Shown: one piece after another, positions 56,101 through 64,000 of the stretch
Layout: every line of letters starts with the position of its first letter
Position numbering within the stretch: the first letter of the stretch is position 1
NCBI GenBank assembly: GCA_029168955.1
Contig: JAPDOI010000138.1
Location: 380,001-444,000 of the forward strand
DNA length: 64,000 bases
Reading direction: 5' to 3'
Origin: Aplectana chamaeleonis
Lineage: Eukaryota; Nematoda; Chromadorea; Rhabditida; Cosmocercidae
The notes under the pieces: generated by a model
Seen by the model: only the letters and a program-made list of their open reading frames with translations
Databases searched by the model: none
Told to the model about the DNA's origin: nothing
Position numbers and translations under genes: made by a program

Positions 56101-58850
56101 ACGCCGTAGAAAGTGTGTGGGACCCAAATAAGAGTGCGTAGAACGCCGTAGAAAGTGTGTGGGACCCAAATAACAGTGCGCAGGACGCCGGAGAAAGTGT
56201 GCGACCTAAATGAGTAAGCGTAAAACGCCGTAGAAAGTGTGCGGGACCCACACGGTTGTGCGCAGAACGTCGTAGAAAGTGTGTGGGACCCGAGTGGGAT
56301 GCACCGGAGGCCGTAGAAAGTGTGTGGGACCCAAATGAGAGTGCGCAGGACGCCGTAGAAAGTGTGTGGGACCCAAATAACAGTGCGCCGGACGCCTCAG
56401 AAAAGGTGTGGGATCCAAATAACAGTGCGCCGGACGCCGTAGAAAGTGTGCGGGACCCAAATGAGTGTACGCAGGACGCCGTAGAAAGTGTGCGGGACCC
56501 AAATAACAGTGCGCAGGACGCCGGAGAAAGTGTGCGGGACCCAAATGAGAGTGCGCAGAACGCCTCAGAAAAGGTGTGGGATCCAAATAACAGTGCGCCG
56601 GACGCAGTAGAAAGTGTGCGGGAAACAAATGAGTGTGAGCAGGACGCTGTAGAAAGTGTGCGGGACCCAAATGAGAGTGCGCAGAACGTCGTAGAAAGTG
56701 TGTGGGACCCAAGTGGGATGTACCGGAGGCCGTAGAAAGTGTGTGGAACCCAAATAACAGTGGGCCGGACGCCGTAGAAAGTGTGCGGGACCCAAATGAG
56801 AGTGCGCAGGACGCCGTAGAAAGCGTGTGGGTCCCAAATAACATGCGTCGGACGCCGTAGAAAGTGTGTGGGAGCCAAATGAGTGTGCGCAGGACGCCGT
56901 AGAAAGTGTGCGGGACCCAAATGAGAGTGCGCAGAACGCCGTAGAAAGTGTGTGGGACCAAAATAACAGTGCGCAGGACGCCGGAGAAAGTGTGCGACCC
57001 AACTGAGTAAGCGCAGGACGCCGTAGAAAGTGTGTGGGACCCAAATAACAGTGCGTCGGACGCCGTAGAAAGTGTGTGGGACCCAAATGAGAGGGCGCCG
57101 GACTCCGTAGAAAGTGTGCGGGACCCAAATGAGAGGGCGCAGAACGTCGTAGAAAGTGTGTGGGACCCAAGTGGGATGCACCGGAGGCCGTGGAAAGTGT
57201 GTGGGACCCAAATGAGAGTGCGCAGGACGCCGTAGAAAGTGTGTGGGACCCAAATAACAGTGCGCCGGACGCCTCAGAAAAGGTGTGGGATCCAAATAAC
57301 AGTGCGTAGAACGCCGTGGAAAGTGTGTGGGACCCAAATAACAAAGCGCAGGACGCCGGAGAAAATGTGCGGGACCCAAATGAGAGTGCGCAGAACGCCG
57401 TAGAAAGTGTGTGGGACCCAAATAACAGTGCGCAGGACGCCGGAGAAAGTGTGCGGGACCCAAATAAGAGTGCGTAGAACGCCGTGGAAAGTGTGTGGGA
57501 CCCAAATAACAAAGCGCAGGACGCCGGAGAAAGTGTGTGGGACCCAAGTGGGATGCACCGGAGGCCGTGGAAAGTGTGTGGGACCCAAATAACAGTGCGC
57601 AGGACGCCGGAGAAAGTGTGCACCCAAATGAGTGCGTAGGACGCCGTAGAAAGTGTGTGGGACCCAAATAACAGTGCGCCGGACGCCGTAGAAAGTGTGT
57701 GGGACCCAAATGGGAGTGCGCAGGACGCCGTAGAAAGTGTGTGGGACCCAAATGAGAGTGCGCAGAACGCCGTAGAAAGTGTGTGGGACCCAAATGGGGG
57801 TGCGTCGAACGCCGACGAAAGTGTGTGGGACCCCCATGAGAGTGCGCAGAACGCCGTAGAAAGTGTGTAGTACCCAAATAACAGTGCGCCGGACGCCGTA
57901 GAAAATGTGTGGGACCCAAATAACAATGCGTCGGACGCCGTAGAAAGTGTGTGGGACCCACATGAGAGTGCGCAGGACGCCGTAGAAAGTGTGTGGGACC
58001 CAAATGAGAGTTCGCAGGACGCCGAAGAAAGTGTGTGGGACCCAAATGACAGTTCGCAGTACGTCGTAGAAAGTGTCCGGGACCCAAATGGGTGTGAGCA
58101 GAACGTCGTAGAAAGTGTGTGGGTCCCAAATAACAGTGCGTCGGACGCCGTAGAAAGTGTGTGGGACCCAAATGAGAGTGCGACGGACGCCGTAGAAAGT
58201 GTGGGACCCAAATAACAGTGCGCAGGACGCCGGAGAAAGTGTGTGGGACCCAAATAACAGTGCGCAGGACGCCGGAGAAAGTGTGCGACCCAAATGAGTA
58301 AGCGCAGGACGCCGTAGAAAGTGTGTGGGACCCGAATAGCAGTGCGTCGGACGCCGTAGAAAGGGTGTGGGACCCAAATGAGAGTGCGCAGGACGCCGTA
58401 GAAAGTGTGCGGGACCCAAATGGGAGTGCGCAGAACGCCGTAGAAAGTGTGTGGGACCCAAGTGGGAGTGCACCGGAGGCTGTAGAAAGTGTGTGGGACC
58501 CAAATGAGAGTGCGCAGGACGCCGTAGAAAGTGTGTGGGACCCAAATAACAGTGCGCCGGACGCCTCAGAAAAGGTGTGGGATCCAAATAACAGTGCGCC
58601 GGACGCCGTAGAAAGTGTGTGGGACCCAAATAACAGTGCGCAGGACGCCGAAGAAAGTGTGCGGGACCCAAATGAGAGTGCGCAGAACGCCGTAGAAAGT
58701 GTGTGGGACCCAAATAACAGTGCGCAGGACGCCGGAGAAAGCGTGCGGGACCCAAATAAGAGTGCGTAGAACGCCGTAGAAAGTGTGTGGGACCCAAATA
58801 ACAGTGCGCCGGACGCCGGAGAAAGTGTGCGACCTAAATGAGTAAGCGTA
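47141..58850 (+). repeat. Array B domain 3: higher-order repeat, same variant family as domain 1
   Basis: The 2-bp-deleted variant returns at about 47,147, 48,480, 48,603, 49,107, 49,488, 50,070, 50,988, 51,110, 52,535, 53,037, 53,159, 54,755, 55,365, 56,203, 57,000, 58,287 and 58,835, with the same companion variants as domain 1. Some carry a further change, CGACCTAAATGAGTAAGCGT, forming a sub-family (48,480, 48,603, 50,988, 51,110, 53,037, 53,159) that occurs in pairs about 122 bp apart. Confidence 0.85.
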
Positions 58851-61800
58851 GAACGCCGTAGAAAGTGTGTGGGACCCAATAGAGTGCGCAGGACGCCGTA
58901 GAAAGTGTGTGGGACCCAAATAACAGTGCGCAGGACGCCGTAGAAAGTGTGCGGGACCCAAATGAGAGTGCGCAGAACGCCGTAGAAAGTGTGTGGGACC
59001 CAAATAACAGTGCGCAGGACGCCGTAGAAAGTGTGTGGGACCCAAATGGGATTGCGCAGGACGCCGTAGACAGTGTGTGGGACGCAAATACCAGTGCGCC
59101 GGACGCCGTAGAAAGTGTGGGACCCAAATAATAGTGCGCCGGACGCCGTAGAAAGCGTGCGGGACCAAAATGAGAGTGCGCAGGACGCCGTAGAAAGTGT
59201 GCGGGACCCAAATAACAGTGCGCAGGACGCCGGAGAAAGTGTGCGGGACCCAAATGAGAGTGCGCAGCACGCCGTAGAAAGTGTGGGACCCAAATAACAG
59301 TGCGCCGGACGCCGTAGAAAGTGTGCGGGACCCAAATGAGAGTGCGCAGGACGCCGTAGAAAGTGTGCGGGACCCAAATGAGAGTGCGCAGGACGCCGTA
59401 GAAAGTGTGCGGGACCCAAATGAGAGTGCGCAGGACGCCGTAGAAAGAGTGTGGGACCCAAATAACAGTGCGCCGGACGCCTCAGAAAGTGTGCGGGACC
59501 CAAATGAGAGTGCGCAGGACGCCGTAGAAAGTGTGTGGGACCCAAATGAGAGTGCGCAGGACGCCGTAGAAAGTGTGTGGGACCCAAATGATAGTGCGCA
59601 GAACGCCGTAGCAAGTGCGTGGGACCCAAATAACAGTGCGCCGGACGCCGTTGAAACTGTGTGGGACCCAAATGAGAGTGCGGAGGACGCCGTAGAAAGT
59701 GTGCGGGACCCAAATGGTTGTGCGCAGAACGCCGTACAAGGTGTGTGGGACCCAAGTGGGAGTGCGCCGGACGCCGTAGAAAGTGTGTGGGACCCAAATG
59801 AGAGTGCGCAGGATGCCGTAGAAAGTGTGTGGGACCCAGATAACAGTGCGCCGGACGCCGTAGAAAGTGTGTGGGACCCAAATAACAGTGCGCCGGACGC
59901 CGTAGAAAGTGTGCGGAACCCAGATGAGTGTGCGCAGGACGCCGTAGAAAGTGTGTGGGACCCAAATAACAGTGCGCAGGACGCCGTAGAAAGTGTGCGG
60001 GACCCAAACGAGGGTGCGCAGAACGCCTCAGAAGGTGAGTGCGACGCAAATAACAGGGCGCAGGACGCCGTAGAAAGTGTGCGGGACCCAAATGAGAGTG
60101 CGCAGGACGCCGTAGAAAGTGTGTGGGACCCAAAAGCGAGTGCGTCGGACGCCGTAGAAAGTGTGTGGGACCCAAATGAGAGTTCGCAGGACGCCGTAGA
60201 AAGTGTGCGGGACCCAAATGAGAGTGCGCAGGACGCCGTAGAAAGTGTGTGGGTCCCCAGTGGGAATGCGCAGGACGCCGTAGACAGTGTGCGGGCCCCC
60301 CGTGGGAATGCGCAGGACGCCGTAGAAAGTGTGTGGGACCAAAATAACAGTGCGCAGGACGCCGTAGAAAGTGTGTGGGACCCAAATAACAGTGCGTCGG
60401 ACGCCGTAGAAAGTGTGCGGGACCCAAATGAGAGTGCGCAGGACGCCGTAGAAAGTGTGCGGGACCCAAATAACAGTGCGCCGGACGCCGTAGGAAGGGT
60501 GCGGGACCCAAATGAGAGTGCGCAGGACGTGGTAGAAAGTGTGGAGGACCCAAAGAACAGTGCGCAGGACGCCGGAGAAAGTGTGCGGGACCCAAATGAG
60601 AGTGCGTAGGACGCCGTAGAAAGTGTGTGGGACCCAAATAACAGTGCGCTGGACGCCGTAGAAAGTGTGGGGGACCCAAATGAGAGTGCGCAGGACGCCG
60701 TAGAAAGTGGGCGGGATCCAAATGAGAGTGCGCAGGACGCCGTAGAAAGTGTGTGGGACCCAAATAACAGTGCGCAGGACGCCGTAGAAAGTGTGTGGGA
60801 CCCAAATGAGAGTGCGCAGGACGCCGTAGAAAGTGTGTGGGACCCAAAGGTAGAGTGCGCAGGACGCCGTAGAAAGTGTGTGGGACCCAAATAAGAGTGC
60901 GCAGGACGCCGTAGAAAGTGTGTGGGACCCAAATGAGAGTGCGCAGGACGCCGTAGAAAGTGTGGGGGACCCAAACAACAGTGCGCAGTACGAGGTAAAA
61001 AGGGTGCGGAACCCAAATGAGTGTGCGCAGGACGCCGTAGAAAGTGTGCGGGACCCAAATGAGAGAGCGCAGGACGCCGTAGAAAGTGTGTGGGACCCAA
61101 ATGAGAGTGCGCAGGACGCAGTAGAAAGTGTGTGGGACCCAAATAACAGTGCGCCGGACGCCGTAGAAAGTGTGTGGGACCCAAATGAGTGTGCGCAGGA
61201 CGCCGTAGAAAGTGTGCGGGACCCAAATGAGAGGGCGCAGAACGCCGTAGAAAGTGTGTGGGACCCAAATAACAGTGCGCCGGACGCCGTAGAAAGTGTG
61301 TGGGACCCAAATGGGTGTGCGCAGGACGCCGTAGAAAGTGTGCGGGACCCAAATGAGAGGGCGCAGAACGCCGTAGAAAGTGTGTGGGACCCAAATAACA
61401 GAGCGCCGGACGCCGTAGAAAGTGTGTGGGACCCAAATGAGAGTGCGCAGAACGCCGTAGAAAGTGTGTGGAACCCAAATAACAGTGCGCAGGACGCCGT
61501 AGAAAGTGTGCGCGGACCCAAATAACAGGGCGCGGAACGCCGTAAAAAGTGTGCGGGATCCAAATGAGAGTGCGCAGGACTCCGTACAAAGTGTGTGGGA
61601 CCCAAATGGGAGTGCGCAGTACGCCGCAGAAAGTGTGTGGGACCCAAATGAGAGTGCGCAGAACGCCGTAGAAAGTGTGTGGGACCCAAATGAGAGTGCG
61701 CAGGACGCCGTAGAAAGTGTGGGACCCAAATAACAGTGCGCCGGACGCCGTAGAAAGTGTGCGGGACCCAAATGAGAGTGCGCAGGACGCCGTAGAAAGT

Positions 61801-64000
61801 GTGTGGGACCCAAATAACAGTGCGCAGGACGCCGTAGAAAGTGTGTGGTACCCAAATGAGAGTGCGCAAACGCCGTAAAAAGTGTGTGGGACCCAAATAA
61901 CAGTGCGCCGGACGCCGTAGAAAGGGGGCGGGACCCAAGGGAGTGTGCGGAGGACGCCGTAGAAAGTGTGTGGGACCCAAATGAGAGTGCGCAGGACGCC
62001 GTAGAAGGTGTGGGGGACCCAAGGGAGTGTGCGCAGGACGCCGTAGAAAATGTGCGGGACCCAAATGAGAGTGCGCCGGACGCCGTAGAAAGTGTGTGTG
62101 TGTGGGACCCAAATAACAGTGCGCCGGACGCCGTAGAAAGTGTGCGGGACCCAAATGAGAGTGGGCAGGACGACGTAGAAAGTGTGTGGGACCCAAATGA
62201 GAGTGCGCAGGATGCCGTAGAAAGTGTGTGGTACCCAAATAACAGTGCGCCGGACGCCGTAGAAAGTGTGCGCTACCCAAATGAGAGTGCGCAGGACGCC
62301 GTAGAAAGTGTGCGGGACCCAAATGAGAGTGCGCCGGACGCCGTAGAAAGTGTGTGGGACCCAAATGGGAGTGCGCAGGACGCCGTAGAAAGTGTGTGGG
62401 ACCCAAATGAAAGTGCGCAGGATGCCGTAGAAAGTGTGTGGGACCCAAATGAGAGTGCGCAGAACGCCGTAGAAAGTGTGTGGGACCCAAATAACAGTGC
62501 ACCGGACGCCGTAGAAAGTGTGCGGGACCCAAATGAGAGTGCGCAGGACGCCGTAGAAAGTGTGCGGGACCCAAATGAGTGCGCGCAGGACGCCGTAGAA
62601 AGTGTATGGGACCCAAATGAGAGTGCGCAGGATGCCGTAGAAAGTGTGTGGGACCCGAATAACAGTGCGCCGGACGCCGTAGAAAGTGTGTGGGACCCAA
62701 ATGAGTGCGCAGGACGCCGTAGAAAGTGTGTGGGACCCAAATACCAGTGCGTAGGACGCCGTAGAAAGTGTGTGGGACCCAAATGAGTGTGCGCAATACG
62801 CCGTAGAAAGTGTGCGGGACTCAAATGAGAGTGCGCAGGACGCCGTAGACAGTGTGCGGGACCCAAATAACAGTGCGTCGGACGCCGTAGAAACTGTGCG
62901 GGACCAAAATGAGAGTGCGCAGGACGCCGTAGAAAGTGTGTGGGACCCAAATAACAGTGCGTCGGACGCCGTAGAAAGTGTGTGGGACCCAAATGAGTGT
63001 GCGCAGGACGCCGTAGAAAGTGTGCGGGACCCAAATGAGAGTGCGCAGGACCCCGTACAAAGTGTGTGGGACCCAAATGAGAGTGCGCAGGACGCCGTAC
63101 AAAGTGTGTGGGACCCAAATGAGAGTGCGCAGGACGCCGTAGAAAGTGTGTGGGACTCAAATAACAGTGCGCAGGACGCCGTAGAAAGTGTGTGGGACCC
63201 AAATAACAGTGCGTCGGACGCCGTAGAAAGTGTGGGACCCAAATGAGTGTGCGCCGGACGCCGTAGAAAGTGTGCTGGACCCATATGAGAGTGCGCAGGA
63301 CGCCGTAGAAAGTGTGTGGGACCCAGATAACAGTACGCCGGACGCCGTAGAAAGTGTGTGGGACCCAAATGAGAGTGCGCAGGACGCCGTAGAAAGTGTG
63401 TGGGACCCAAATAACAGTGCGCAGGACGCCAAAGAAAGTGTGCGGGACCCAAATAACAGTGCGCAGGACGCCGTAGAAAGTGTGTGGGACCCAAATAACA
63501 GTGCGCAGGACGCCAAAGAAAGTGTGCGGGACCCAAATAACAGTGCGCAGGACGCCGTAGAAAGTGTGTGGGACCCAAATGAGAGTGCGCAGGACGCCGT
63601 AGAAAGTGTGTGGGACCCAAATAACAGTGCGCAGGACGCCGTAGAAAGTGTGTGGGACCCAAATGAGAGAGCGCAGAACGCCGTAGAAAGTGTGCGGTAT
63701 CCAAATGGGCGTGCGCAGAACGCCGTAGAAAGTGTACGGGATTCAAGTGGGAGTGCGCAGGACGCCGTAGAAAGTGTGTGGGACCCAAATGGGAGTGCGC
63801 AGGACGCCGTAGAAAGTGTGTGGGATCCAAATAACAGTGCGTCGCACGCCGTAGAAAGTGTGCGGGACCCAGGTGGGAGTGCGCAGGACGCCGTAGAAAG
63901 TGCGCGGGATCCAAATAACAGTGCCCGGGACGCCGTAGAAATTGTGTGGGACCCAGATGAGAGTCCGCAGGACGCCGTAGAAAGTGTGTGGGACCTAAAT
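58851..64000 (+). repeat. Array B domain 4: units lacking the deleted variant, to the window edge
   Basis: No GAGTAAGC unit was found here. Point variants are more varied than in domain 2. It includes a local GT expansion at 62,092-62,104 and two units with GACGCCAAAGAAAG (63,427 and 63,508) about 80 bp apart. Confidence 0.7.

Larger units (their letters stand above)
29534..64000 (+). repeat. Array B: >34-kb 42-bp tandem satellite (~820 copies), runs off the window
   Basis: The commonest unit is 42 bp: GACGCCGTAGAAAGTGTG, then TGGGACCCAAAT, then GAGAGTGCGCAG. Recurrent alternatives are CGGGACC for TGGGACC, AATAACAGTG for AATGAGAGTG, GTGTGCGCAG for GAGTGCGCAG, GCGCCG or GCGTCG for GCGCAG, and AACGCC for GACGCC. 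The first unit (29,534-29,590) is diverged, an edge effect. The unit is 57% GC with twice as many G as C on the plus strand. One plus-strand frame reads VESVWDPNESAQDA; all three minus-strand frames are also open, giving frames such as 53,915-61,855. No splice-bounded or unique flanking coding sequence is attached, and variants are mostly amino-acid-changing, so this is treated as satellite DNA. The right end is not in the window. Confidence 0.96.

Noticed and set aside
53915..61855. A ~2,646-codon minus-strand open frame, and similar giant frames at 29,554-34,980, 58,566-63,914 and 48,608-52,669
   Set aside because: They lie wholly in the 42-bp array, where three minus frames are free of stops because the period is 14 codons. 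Competing overlapping frames are equally long, indels switch between them freely, and no unique domain, signal peptide or flanking coding sequence is attached.
1..64000. tRNA, rRNA or spliced-leader RNA genes
   Set aside because: I scanned by eye for conserved A/B boxes, 5S rRNA and spliced-leader motifs and saw none; a covariance-model search would be needed to exclude them fully.

Overview
This window is eukaryotic, repeat-dominated DNA, most likely from a nematode. Three things point that way. A lone Gly-X-Y exon with a Cys-x-x-Cys cluster looks like a cuticle collagen (17,645-17,749, minus strand). A Tc3-type DD34E transposon carries a 58-bp intron. An RTE-like LINE has almost no 3' UTR and an (AAG)n tail. 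No complete host gene, tRNA, rRNA or bacterial-style operon was found. Genus and species cannot be told from the sequence.

Layout, left half. 1-5.3 kb is mostly unrecognised DNA holding a broken mariner (1,804-2,764), itself split by a 155-bp MITE, and a 629-bp fold-back repeat. 5.3-8.3 kb is a TTAA-type MITE copy inside which an 89-bp tandem repeat has expanded. 8.3-13.5 kb holds a hAT-like non-autonomous element, a palindromic MITE, a 22-bp minisatellite and a dispersed repeat rich in CACGTG. 13.56-15.05 kb holds two abutting satellites: a 42-bp unit with a perfect CRE-like palindrome, then a 145-bp unit. 17.3-22.5 kb is the collagen exon with a 4.6-kb LINE inserted in its upstream intron. 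The LINE is flanked by 16-bp target duplications and has itself been hit by at least three smaller elements. 23.0-24.6 kb is the Tc3-like element, one base from an open transposase.

Right half. 25.14-28.11 kb (array A) and 29.53 kb to the window end (array B, at least 34.4 kb, roughly 820 copies) are both 42-bp tandem arrays. Each 42-bp unit is a diverged dimer of 21 bp, and the two families share a core and orientation, so they appear to descend from one 21-bp ancestor. Because 42 is a multiple of 3, the arrays give very long open frames (up to about 2,600 codons) on the minus strand. The variant pattern does not look like selection on protein, so I annotate them as satellite DNA. Array B alternates between domains with and without a recurrent 2-bp-deleted variant, which marks a higher-order structure of about 10-12 units.

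The window therefore reads as a satellite-rich, transposon-nested region (heterochromatin, subtelomere or germline-restricted DNA are possible) rather than a set of cooperating genes.
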